The translations under genes were made by a program, and so were the position numbers. The notes beneath the pieces were generated by a model. That model made no database searches, was not told the DNA's origin, and was given only the letters and a program-made list of their open reading frames with translations. From Halieaceae bacterium (GTDB lineage Bacteria; Pseudomonadota; Gammaproteobacteria; Pseudomonadales; Halieaceae): a DNA stretch of 59,976 nt. The stretch covers positions 1 through 59,976 of the forward strand of contig JAHEEV010000014.1 of NCBI GenBank assembly GCA_024640505.1. Reading direction: 5' to 3'. Shown here piece by piece: positions 33,572 through 42,335 of this stretch. Positions within the stretch are counted from its first letter, which is position 1; every line of letters starts with the position of its first letter.

Positions 33572-34172
33572 GGCGCACCTCGCGAAAGCTGCCGCAGCGT
33601 GAAGGTGATGCGGGTGATGTCAATTGAAACCTATAAGCCATGTTCGCCCTCGAATGCCGGTAACATAGGCGCACCATAAGTCATGGGCTTTCGACTATCC
33701 ACTGGCCTGCGTGATCACTGGTGCTCACCGACATTCCAAAAACCTTGGGAACAAAATAATAACCCAGATTATTCAGTAATTTTTGAATCTCTCCAACGGA
33801 GGCTGTGAGGTAAACCCACGATGTCTCGAGTCTCCGGGTAATGGAAAGTACTTTGCTGATGATGGAGCAGGACCTATCTGAAACCAGTAATCTGGTTATC
33901 CTCCAGCAAAATATGCTGAGGTCATCGATAGAATGAACCACAAACTCGATTTGCTCATAGAGTGGGGGGGCCGTGCGGACGAAGGCCCGATGCTAACTGT
34001 TATGGAGGGGAGGACAGGAGGTTTTCTCCATCCCTTAAAGGTATGCGACTGCAGTTTTTCCCCGCGGGTCTGTATTCTGCCGTTTGAGTTTATCCGGGAA
34101 TGTCCTCTCTCGAGTGCGAACGCGGGCTTCCCGACTCGTGGTGTCTTTGATATCAGGCGTGGACGATTGCAC
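33572..34172. other. Lower-GC region with no convincing gene
   Basis: A 600-base stretch where base composition drops (22 of 60 bases are G or C in 33721-33780, against 43 of 60 in 32521-32580). Open frames exist: minus 33681-33941 (86 codons, GTG start), minus 33896-34210 and plus 33933-34184 (83 codons). They overlap one another and none has a good ribosome site or recognisable family. The minus 33681-33941 frame (ends HAGQWIVESP) is the most protein-like. I treat the stretch as non-coding or decayed sequence. Confidence 0.5.
33610..33631 (+). repeat. Imperfect copy of the tRNA-Gly 3' end (possible att remnant)
   Basis: These 22 bases match 36241-36262, the 3' part of the tRNA-Gly gene, at 18 positions. 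The first ten, GCGGGTGATG, are identical, and both are in the same orientation. The position at the far edge of the lower-GC islet is what integration at a tRNA 3' end would leave. The match is short and could be chance. Confidence 0.4.
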
Positions 34173-34343
34173 TTAGTGGACTGAGCGCCCGGCGAAAGCT
34201 TCCAGGGCAATTTTGCGTTCCAGGAATTCGATGCGCTTTTTCAGCTCTTCATTTTCGATCATATGGTCAATGGCTTTAACCCATAGCGTTCGCGCATCCT
34301 CTGCGTGCTGACGAGCTTTTTTTTCCGTGTTCACCTTGGTCAT
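34173..34343 (-). CDS. Small charged coiled-coil protein, unknown
   Basis: A 56-residue frame with a strong ribosome site (AAAGGGAG, six bases before the ATG). The protein is highly charged: the first half is Lys/Arg/Ala-rich and the second half is an ENEELKKRIEFLERKIALEAF heptad-type helix likely to dimerise. I recognise no family, though leucine-zipper helices of this kind occur at the ends of small transposon or plasmid proteins. It is inside the lower-GC islet next to tRNA-Gly. Confidence 0.55.
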   Translation of the reverse strand: MTKVNTEKKARQHAEDARTLWVKAIDHMIENEELKKRIEFLERKIALEAFAGRSVH

Positions 34344-34648
34344 GGGTTTCTCCCTTTCTTGAGGACTCTAGTATCTGTTCTGGACAGTGGTTTGGGGATT
34401 GCATATCACGCCAAAAGCGTGACTCTGGGCGTCACCGGGCTGCTGCCCAGACTGTGAATGCCATGGCAGCTCTGTATTGTCATCACGCCTGTGGAGCCTA
34501 TTCGCGGGCTTTGTTTACGATTGATCGCGACTTGAATTCCGGATTCTTCAGGGATAAGCATGAGCCCGAATTTCTGTCTATACTGCTTGGACGTTCGCTA
34601 GCAGGGCGTTAGAGCGGCTACCTTATTCCGCATGTGGAGGGCCAACTG
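34344..34648. other. Intergenic region with two tandem hairpins
   Basis: No gene is seen in these 305 bases. Stem TCACGC/GCGTGA lies at 34406-34422 and stem TCTGGGC/GCCCAGA at 34424-34451, side by side. A TATACT at about 34581 could be the -10 of the DUF1326 gene, but no -35 of the right spacing is clear. The start of the DUF1326 gene has GGAGG at 34636-34640. Confidence 0.4.
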
Positions 34649-35293
34649 ATGATCGAATGGAATATGGAAGGTATTCAGTATGGAAGTTGTAACTGTGACC
34701 ATGCCTGCCCCTGCCAGTTTGAAGGTTTACCTAACTACGGCAACTGCCAGGGCTTCGATGTATTCAGGGTGGACAAGGGTGAATTTGGCGGGGTGGACCT
34801 CAAGGGCGTGGTAGTTGCTGCTGTTTTTGCCTGGCCTGGCCCCATCTTTGAAGGTAAAGGGGAGCTGCAACTGATTATCGATGATCGAACGAGTTCCGAA
34901 CAGCGCCACGCGATGGAACAGGTCATGCTGGGTAAGGAAACCGTGGAAGGGGGTACCCATTGGTGGGTGTTTTCCACCATGAGCGATACCATTCACGAGA
35001 CACTTGTTAAGCGCATCGATTACGAGGTGGATCTCGACGCCAGGACGGCGCATGTGAATATCGACGGTATCCTTGAGTCCTCGGCGGAATCCATTCGCAG
35101 TCCAGTGGATGGTGCGCCGCATAGGGTCAAGATTCAGATTCCACACGGCATCGAGTTTGAGACGGCCGAGATAGTCGACGCCACAACAAAGTGTGATGCC
35201 GCTATCAAGCTTGACCTTGACGGTACTTATGGCCAGATCTGCCTGATCCAGCACACCCACGAAGGCCCGGCGTACAACAAGCAGGTTGCCTGA
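34649..35293 (+). CDS. DUF1326 domain protein
   Basis: A 214-residue cytoplasmic protein of the DUF1326 family. It opens with a cysteine cluster, Cys14, Cys16, Cys20, Cys22 and Cys32 (SCNCDHACPCQFEG), the hallmark of the family and a plausible metal site. The rest is a beta-rich domain containing WPGPIFEGKGELQLIIDDR and an AHVNIDGILES strand. Its partner gene DUF2182 starts 13 bases later, a pairing seen in other genomes. The function is unknown. A start at 34649 is favoured by GGAGG eight bases upstream. Confidence 0.85.
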   Translation: MIEWNMEGIQYGSCNCDHACPCQFEGLPNYGNCQGFDVFRVDKGEFGGVDLKGVVVAAVFAWPGPIFEGKGELQLIIDDRTSSEQRHAMEQVMLGKETVEGGTHWWVFSTMSDTIHETLVKRIDYEVDLDARTAHVNIDGILESSAESIRSPVDGAPHRVKIQIPHGIEFETAEIVDATTKCDAAIKLDLDGTYGQICLIQHTHEGPAYNKQVA

Positions 35294-35305
35294 GTTTTTC
35301 TTCCT

Positions 35306-36103
35306 ATGCAGCAGCCGCTCGAGTCGCTGCTGAAGCGGGACCGCATGGTTCTTACCGTGTGCTTGTGCGCGTCTACGCTCATTGCCACGTATTTCATTGT
35401 GACGGGTGCGGGGCTGGGTATGTCGGCCGTAAAAATGACCCACCCCGACAGCTCAATGGATATGGACATGGTCATGCCGGTGGACTGGAGCCCGGCCTAC
35501 TTTCTGGCCATGTTTGTGATGTGGTGGGTCATGATGATCGCGATGATGCTGCCATCTGCAGCGCCGGTGATACTTCTCTCCGCAGCCCTGAACCGTCGCT
35601 CCCGGGCCGAAGTCCAGCCCTATGGCAGTGCCCTGGTATTCACCCTCGGTTACTTGTTGGCCTGGGCAGTATTCAGCGTTGCTGCGGTTTGCATGCAGTG
35701 GTGGCTGGAGCAGAAAGGTGTGCTTTCCATGCGCATGCAAAGCACCAGTACCGCCCTGACCGGGAGTCTGTTGATTCTGGCTGGCGCCTGGCAGCTCTCG
35801 CCAATGAAACACGCCTGTCTACGCCATTGTCGCTCGCCAATTGATTTTCTTACACGTAATCGCAGGCCCGGAACATCCGGCGCTCTCCTTATGGGCATAC
35901 ATCATGGCCTCTATTGCCTTGGCTGCTGCTGGTTTCTAATGGCCCTGTTATTTGTCGGTGGGGTGATGAATCTGTACTGGATTGTCGGTCTGGCCTTGTT
36001 TGTCTGGATGGAGAAAGTGCTGATGGTGGGCGCTCAGCTGGGTCGACCTGTCGGAATCTTGCTGGTGTTGTGGGGAGCCTGGGAGCTGTGGCAGCTCATA
36101 TGA
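35306..36103 (+). CDS. DUF2182 integral membrane protein
   Basis: A 265-residue inner-membrane protein with about six to seven helices. It has the family segments MWWVMMIAMMLPSAAP near residue 72, SPMKHACLRHC near 170 and GIHHGLYCLGCCWFLM near 197. Met, His and Cys residues in these suggest binding of a soft metal, as this family is annotated as predicted metal-binding, but no ion has been shown here. It is translated just after DUF1326 and lies in the tRNA-adjacent islet. Confidence 0.85.
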   Translation: MQQPLESLLKRDRMVLTVCLCASTLIATYFIVTGAGLGMSAVKMTHPDSSMDMDMVMPVDWSPAYFLAMFVMWWVMMIAMMLPSAAPVILLSAALNRRSRAEVQPYGSALVFTLGYLLAWAVFSVAAVCMQWWLEQKGVLSMRMQSTSTALTGSLLILAGAWQLSPMKHACLRHCRSPIDFLTRNRRPGTSGALLMGIHHGLYCLGCCWFLMALLFVGGVMNLYWIVGLALFVWMEKVLMVGAQLGRPVGILLVLWGAWELWQLI

Positions 36104-36236
36104 GGGTGTGCACAGGCCGATTGAATGAGGTGGTCAGGATAAGCGGCTAATGTTCAGAGCATTGCGCTCGACGGTCTACTGGTCCCCGTGCAAAGTTGGG
36201 ACAATCATAAAAAAACATAGATAACAATGAGTTAAG

Positions 36237-36310
36237 TGGAGCGGGTGATGGGAATCGAACCCACGTTAGAAGCTTGGGAAGCTCCGGTTCTACCATTGAA
36301 CTACACCCGC
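36237..36310 (-). tRNA. tRNA-Gly (anticodon CCC)
   Basis: The minus strand folds as a full cloverleaf: acceptor stem GCGGGTG with CACCCGC, D arm GTTC-AATGGTA-GAAC, anticodon stem GGAGC/GCTTC with loop TTCCCAA, and T arm GTGGG-TTCGATT-CCCAT. The anticodon is CCC, and the encoded CCA follows discriminator T. It closely resembles E. coli glyU. Its 3' end faces the lower-GC islet. Confidence 0.95.
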
Positions 36311-36329
36311 AGAATGGCGACGCAGGGCA

Positions 36330-36358
36330 AGATTAGCTGTATGGGCGTCACAGGTCAA
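36330..36358 (-). promoter_or_regulatory. Promoter of tRNA-Gly
   Basis: On the minus strand TTGACC (36353-36358) is 17 bases from TAATCT (36330-36335), with a GC-rich discriminator before the tRNA, as is typical of stringently controlled stable-RNA genes. The -10 match is moderate. Confidence 0.55.
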
Positions 36359-36460
36359 AGGGTCATCCTGCAACTGCTCATTCACCGGGTGCAGATGGTA
36401 TGATCGGCTCGGGGCGGGCCGCTTGCGATTGGAGGTGGCCCCTTTTTTTACGGGGGTGAC

Positions 36461-36781
36461 ATGCGGACCGAAGTGGCCGAAGTACTGATCGATATCGAGG
36501 CACAGCTCAGGCGGCTGGACCTGTGGGACAAGATCCCTCCCGCGAAGAGCGCGCTGGCCTCGACCGAGCCCTTCTGTGTGGATACCCTGACACTGCCCCA
36601 GTGGCTGCAGTTCGTGTTTCTGCCCACGCTTTACCGGATGCTCGAGGAAGAGCAGGCCCTGCCCGAGCGCTGCGGTATTGCGCCTATGGCGGAGGAGTTT
36701 TTCCGGGGTTCGGGGCTAGCCACCACAGATCTGATCCGGGCGCTGCAACAGGTCGACGAACTGCTCTCCCGGGAAGCATGA
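36461..36781 (+). CDS. yqcC: YqcC family protein
   Basis: A 106-residue helical cytoplasmic protein. The family's segments LRRLDLWDK, PFCVDTLTLPQWLQFVFLPTLYRML and a C-terminal ALQQVDELLS match YqcC. The function is unknown; in E. coli it is next to the tRNA pseudouridine synthase truC, which is not present here. Instead a PQQ-type dehydrogenase follows 40 bases later. Confidence 0.88.
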   Translation: MRTEVAEVLIDIEAQLRRLDLWDKIPPAKSALASTEPFCVDTLTLPQWLQFVFLPTLYRMLEEEQALPERCGIAPMAEEFFRGSGLATTDLIRALQQVDELLSREA

Positions 36782-36821
36782 GTTGGCGAAAACTTCCTGC
36801 CAACCGATCGCGAGGAACTGA

Positions 36822-38330
36822 ATGAAACGCGGCTATATGTGGGCCCTGGCTGCCCTGATCCTGCTGGGCCTGGGAGGAGGTGTCACCTGGTACAGGAGCG
36901 CCGACCGGGATGCCAGGCTGACGCCAACGGGCAAGCTGGAAAAACGCGATGTCGAGAAACGCGCCCCTGGACAGCCCAAGCCCTATCACGGCGATCTCCC
37001 CTCCGTCGCCTGGATCAATGTGCGCGACGCGATTCTCGACCAGGTCGTCAAGGGACTGGACTTCCCCTGGGCCTTCGAATTTGTGGCGCCGGACGAACTG
37101 TTGATCACGGAGTTCGGCGGCGCCATGAAACTCTACAATCTCACCCGAGGTGAATTAAGGAACGTCGAGGGGCTTCCCGACATACCATCGGGGGTGGGCC
37201 AGGTCGGGTTGATGGATGTAGCCCTGCATCCCCGATTTGCCGACAACGGGCTCATCTACTTCAGCCACGCGGTCCTCTCCCGGAAAGACGCAAAAAAACG
37301 GGCGACGGCCGTCAGTCGCGCGGTCCTGGAGGGTGATCGGCTCAGGGACGTGCAGCAGATTTTTGTCGCCACGCCCTTCGGCGGTTCACCGTCCAATTTC
37401 GGCGGTGCACTGGAATTCGATGATGCGGGCTATCTCTACATCGGCACCGGCGATCGCTCCCGCCAGAAACAGGCCCAGCTGGTGGATACGCTGACCGGCA
37501 AGATCATCCGCCTCACCGCGGACGGCGAAGTGCCCTCCGATAATCCTTTCGTGGGCGACCCGGAAGTCGATGACCGCATCTACGCCCTGGGTGTTCGCAA
37601 CCCGCAGGGCCTGGTCTTCGACGCGGTCAGTGGCTTGCTGTACGAGACGGAGCACGGGCCCATGGGGGGCGACGAGGTCAACATCATACGGCGCGGCGCC
37701 AACTACGGCTGGCCCACGATAACCTACGGGGCCAATTACAGCACCCAGCGAATCGGCAGTGGCACCCGTGCGCCGGGTATGGAGCAGCCCCTGTTCTATT
37801 ACCTGCCTTCGATTGCCGTATCGCCACTGACCATTTACCGTGGCGACATGTTCCCGGAGTGGGAGGGCGACCTGCTGGTGGGTGCCCTGAAGGGCGCCCA
37901 CGTCAACAAGCTCGATCTGGTGGACGGCGTCATCAAGTCGGAACAGCGGATACTCGCGGAACTCAAGGGCCGCGTCCGGGACGTGAAAGTCGCCGCGGAC
38001 GGCTCGATCTATATCCTGGTGCAGAACGGGGGCCGCATCCATCGGCTCTATCGGGACCCGGACAACGCAGCGCTGGAACGTCCCAAAGTGCGCAATGGCG
38101 CCGCGGTCTACAAGCTGGTGTGTGCCTCCTGTCACAGCGCCGGCCTGGAACTCGTGCCCCAGTTATCCAGGCCCGGTGACTGGCCTGATCGCGTCGCGAA
38201 GGGAAAGGCGGTGTTGTACCAGCACACCATCGAGGGTTTCGGCGACATGCCGCCCCGCGGCCTGTGCGAGAATTGTACTGACGAGGAGCTCAGGGGCGCT
38301 GTGGATTATATGCTGCGCCAGCTTCAGTGA
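36822..38330 (+). CDS. PQQ-type sugar/sorbosone dehydrogenase fused to cytochrome c
   Basis: A 502-residue exported enzyme. An N-terminal membrane helix (YMWALAALILLGLGGGV) is followed by a six-bladed propeller of the soluble-glucose/sorbosone dehydrogenase type (FPWAFEFV, GLMDVALHPRF, YLYIGTGDRS, GVRNPQGLVFD, EHGPMGGDEVN). From residue 430 a single cytochrome c domain follows with CASCH at 434-438 and a likely axial Met in GFGDMPPRG. It should oxidise a sugar or alcohol in the periplasm and pass electrons straight to the fused haem. Confidence 0.88.
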   Translation: MKRGYMWALAALILLGLGGGVTWYRSADRDARLTPTGKLEKRDVEKRAPGQPKPYHGDLPSVAWINVRDAILDQVVKGLDFPWAFEFVAPDELLITEFGGAMKLYNLTRGELRNVEGLPDIPSGVGQVGLMDVALHPRFADNGLIYFSHAVLSRKDAKKRATAVSRAVLEGDRLRDVQQIFVATPFGGSPSNFGGALEFDDAGYLYIGTGDRSRQKQAQLVDTLTGKIIRLTADGEVPSDNPFVGDPEVDDRIYALGVRNPQGLVFDAVSGLLYETEHGPMGGDEVNIIRRGANYGWPTITYGANYSTQRIGSGTRAPGMEQPLFYYLPSIAVSPLTIYRGDMFPEWEGDLLVGALKGAHVNKLDLVDGVIKSEQRILAELKGRVRDVKVAADGSIYILVQNGGRIHRLYRDPDNAALERPKVRNGAAVYKLVCASCHSAGLELVPQLSRPGDWPDRVAKGKAVLYQHTIEGFGDMPPRGLCENCTDEELRGAVDYMLRQLQ

Positions 38331-38338
38331 GTGGCAGG

Positions 38339-38362
38339 CAGCCCGTCCGGGCGGACGGGCTG
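38339..38362. other. Perfect ten-pair stem-loop between convergent genes
   Basis: CAGCCCGTCC and GGACGGGCTG pair perfectly around a four-base loop, between the dehydrogenase stop and the fadA stop. Neither strand has a T-run after it, so it is not a classic intrinsic terminator, but it may protect 3' ends or assist Rho-dependent ending. Confidence 0.5.
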
Positions 38363-38387
38363 GATGTCGGCCGGGCGACCGGGGGAA

Positions 38388-39578
<1,191 letters not shown>

Positions 39579-39590
39579 TCAGCCCGTTTT

Positions 39591-41738
39591 TCAGTAGTAG
39601 CGTTCGCCGGCGGCGAGTTTCGCCTTCATACCATCGGTCAACTCGTACGCTTTGCCCAGCGCAGCGAACTTCTCGGAGGCCTCGGCAATATGGGCCAGAC
39701 CGACGGTATCCATCCAGCGGAAAATACCGCCGCGGAAGGGCGGAAAACCCACACCGTACAAGAGGGCCAGGTCGGCCTCCGCGGCGCTGCCGACGATGCC
39801 CTCTTCCAGGCAGCGGGCCATTTCGATGGCCATCGGCAGCATCATACGGGCGATGATGTCCTCCCGCTCGAACTCGGTGCGCTCGCCAACGACCGGGGCG
39901 ATGAGCTGGTAAACGTCCTCATTAACCTTTTTCTGGGGCTTGCCGCGCTTGTCGGGCGCGTATTCATAGAAGCCCTTGCCATTTTTCTGGCCGTAACGTT
40001 CCTGCTCGAACATGACCTCGGTGGCACTTTTGAAGTCGGGCTGCATGCGGTCGGGGAAGCCCTCGGCCATGACCTGGGACGCGTGCACACCCGTATCGAT
40101 TCCCACCACGTCCATCAGGTAGGCGGGCCCCATAGGCCAGCCCCAGCGCTCCATGACCTTGTCCACCGCCTGGAAGTCGGCGCCGTCTCTCAAAAGCATG
40201 TTGAAGCCGCCGAAGTAGGGGAACAGCACACGGTTGACCAGGAATCCGGGGCAGTCCTTGACTACTACCGCTTTCTTGCCCAACTGGTTGGCGTAAGCCA
40301 CCGTGCGGGCAATGGCGGTATCCGAGCTCTTCTCGCCGCGGATCACCTCTACCAGGGGCATGGCGTGAACCGGGTTGAAGAAGTGCATGCCGCAGAAGTT
40401 CTCAGGTCGCTCCAGCGCCTCAGCGAGGTAAGTGATGGAAATGGTGGAGGTGTTGGACGCCAGGACCGCGTCAGGGCTGATCTGTTTTTCCGTTTCGGCC
40501 AACACTGCGTGCTTGACCTTCGGGTTCTCCACCACGGCCTCGACCACGATGTCGACCTCGTCAAAGCGGTCGTAGTTCAGCATGGGATCGATGCTGTTCA
40601 GCACTTCGCCCATTTTTTCGGGGGTCATGCGCCCGCGCGCGACGCGCTTGGCCAGCAATTTGTTGGCCTCGCTCAGACCCAGGTCGAGACCCGGCTGGGC
40701 GATGTCTTTCATTTTTATGGGTACGCCCCTGTAGGCTGACTGGTAGGCGATGCCGCCGCCCATGATACCGGCGCCGAGCACGGCCGCCCGTTCGATTTTC
40801 TTGTCGGCCTTTTTTTCCCAGTCTTTGGCCTTCTTCCCGAGTAACTGGTCAGAGAGGAAGACACCCACCAGGGCGGCGGCCACATCGGTCGTGGCCAGTT
40901 CGGCGAAGCCGTCTGCTTCCACTTCCAGGGCGTCCTCGAGGCTCATGCTCCGGGCCGCCTCGATCACCTCGACCACTTTGACCGGGGCCGGGTAGTTCTT
41001 GCCGGCCTGCTGTCCCACCATCGCCTTGATGGTGAAAAAGGACATCATGGCCTCTGTGTCGTTGAGGGGCAGGGGGCCGTGCTTCACGTCCCGGCGCCGC
41101 TGGTAATCCAGTTTGCCCTCAATGCCACCCTGTAATGTGGCCAGGGCCACCTCGCGCAGTTGCTCCGGCGCAGCGACCGCGTCTACCGCCCCGGTCTTGA
41201 GAGCCTCATCGGCGCGCTTGTCTGCCCCGGTAGCCATCCACATCACCGCCTCGTCCACGCCGATGATACGTGGCAATCGCACGGTGCCACCCCAACCCGG
41301 CAGAATACCGAGCTTGGTCTCGGGCAGGCCCACCTTGGCGGCGCTGCTCATGACACGAAAGTCGCAGGCCAGGCAGATTTCCAGGCCGCCACCCATGGCA
41401 AAGCCGTTGATGGCGGCGCAGCTGGGGTAGGGCAGGCTTGCCAGCCGGTTGAAGTTGGCATTATTGGTGCCGGTGAAGGGCTTGATATCCTCCTTGCTGG
41501 CACCGAACAGGCTGGTGAATTCGGTGATATCAGCGCCGACAATGAAGACGGGTTTGCCGCTGGTGACCAGCAGGCCCTTGATACCGCTCTCGGCCTCCAG
41601 TGCATCCAGCGCTGCCGTCAGGCTGGACACGGTATTCTGGTCGAATTTGTTGACGGATTCGCCCTTGAGATCGAAATTCAGTTCGGCGATATCGCCCTCC
41701 AGGCGTTTCACCGTGAGCGCGTCACTCTGGTAGATCAT
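39591..41738 (-). CDS. fadB: Fatty acid oxidation complex alpha subunit FadB
   Basis: A multifunctional beta-oxidation enzyme of 715 residues, the pseudomonad FadB length. The N-terminal crotonase domain (GFAMGGGLEICLACDFRV) gives enoyl-CoA hydratase and isomerase activity. From residue about 315 the NAD-binding domain (VLGAGIMGGGIAYQSA) and the C-terminal domains give L-3-hydroxyacyl-CoA dehydrogenase. The ATG at 41738 begins MIYQSDALTVKRL; the longer frame upstream has no similarity. It heads the fadBA operon. Confidence 0.96.
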   Translation of the reverse strand: MIYQSDALTVKRLEGDIAELNFDLKGESVNKFDQNTVSSLTAALDALEAESGIKGLLVTSGKPVFIVGADITEFTSLFGASKEDIKPFTGTNNANFNRLASLPYPSCAAINGFAMGGGLEICLACDFRVMSSAAKVGLPETKLGILPGWGGTVRLPRIIGVDEAVMWMATGADKRADEALKTGAVDAVAAPEQLREVALATLQGGIEGKLDYQRRRDVKHGPLPLNDTEAMMSFFTIKAMVGQQAGKNYPAPVKVVEVIEAARSMSLEDALEVEADGFAELATTDVAAALVGVFLSDQLLGKKAKDWEKKADKKIERAAVLGAGIMGGGIAYQSAYRGVPIKMKDIAQPGLDLGLSEANKLLAKRVARGRMTPEKMGEVLNSIDPMLNYDRFDEVDIVVEAVVENPKVKHAVLAETEKQISPDAVLASNTSTISITYLAEALERPENFCGMHFFNPVHAMPLVEVIRGEKSSDTAIARTVAYANQLGKKAVVVKDCPGFLVNRVLFPYFGGFNMLLRDGADFQAVDKVMERWGWPMGPAYLMDVVGIDTGVHASQVMAEGFPDRMQPDFKSATEVMFEQERYGQKNGKGFYEYAPDKRGKPQKKVNEDVYQLIAPVVGERTEFEREDIIARMMLPMAIEMARCLEEGIVGSAAEADLALLYGVGFPPFRGGIFRWMDTVGLAHIAEASEKFAALGKAYELTDGMKAKLAAGERYY

Positions 41739-42049
41739 ATCGATGTCCTGTGTGGGTTGGTGGAGACCGTCGCGGTTGGGGTCATTGGGCGGCGCTGAAT
41801 CGCTGGCGCTGCCGGTTACCACCCCGGTTGGCGGGGCCCGTATTGTAGCGGGCGATGGTGTGTGGGGAAAGTAAAAGTTTACAGCGAATACATTGATTCG
41901 AATCCACGCAGGCTCATGGCCGTTGCGGGATGGTCGGTGAGGCTGCTGGCGGAGGGACGCGGCCGGGAGGATGGATTTCGGGGCAGGTTAGCCCTGATGG
42001 GGAGCGGACGTTCGGTCCGGCTCCTCACGTGGTACTGACAGAGATACTG
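41739..42049. other. Upstream region of fadBA
   Basis: No gene is seen in these 311 bases. On the minus strand a possible -10 (TACAAT, 41842-41847) lies about 100 bases before fadB; the -35 is poor. A perfect ten-base palindrome GATTCGAATC at 41895-41904 lies upstream of it and could be an operator for a fatty-acid regulator such as PsrA or FadR, though it does not match a site I know. A GGAGC/GCTCC stem lies at 42001-42024, without a T-run. Confidence 0.4.
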
Positions 42050-42244
42050 TCAGTGCAGAATGTGGTCGGCCAGGGCCTCTTCCTGGGCGTCCCGGGCCTT
42101 GCCAGCAGCGGCCGATTCGCGCTGTTGAACATAGGTGCGCAGCCGCCCCACCACGCTGGTCATCACATCGATGGTCTGGCTGATCTGGTCCAGCGCCATC
42201 AGGATGGTCTCTGTTTCCGTGGGGGGCTTGTTGTTGTTCTCCAT
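42050..42244 (-). CDS. Small helical protein downstream of nrdB
   Basis: A 64-residue hydrophilic protein, MENNNKPPTETETILMALDQ at the start, with a likely amphipathic helix (ISQTIDVMTSVVGRLRTYVQQ). It has GAGGA before the ATG at 42244. It lies 91 bases after nrdB on the same strand and may be co-transcribed with it. I recognise no family. A CTGACAG/CTGTCAG stem overlaps the stop codon (42035-42053). Confidence 0.55.
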   Translation of the reverse strand: MENNNKPPTETETILMALDQISQTIDVMTSVVGRLRTYVQQRESAAAGKARDAQEEALADHILH

Positions 42245-42335
42245 CTGCGGTTCCTCTTCAGGTCTGTTTCTCAACAGCGGCTTGGTGCCGCCCAGCCACC
42301 CCCCAGAGATCAAGAGGCAGCCGAACGGGCTTTTT

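Noticed and set aside
33933-34184. Plus-strand frame of 83 codons in the islet
   Set aside because: Overlaps the more plausible small minus-strand gene, lacks a ribosome site, and the translation has no recognisable pattern.
38339-38362. Ten-pair stem as an intrinsic terminator for fadA or the dehydrogenase
   Set aside because: No T-tract on either side; listed as a stem-loop, not as a terminator.
42001-42053. Two inverted repeats after the small nrd-linked gene as terminators
   Set aside because: Both stems lack a following T-run on either strand, so they do not fit intrinsic terminators; kept only as comments.
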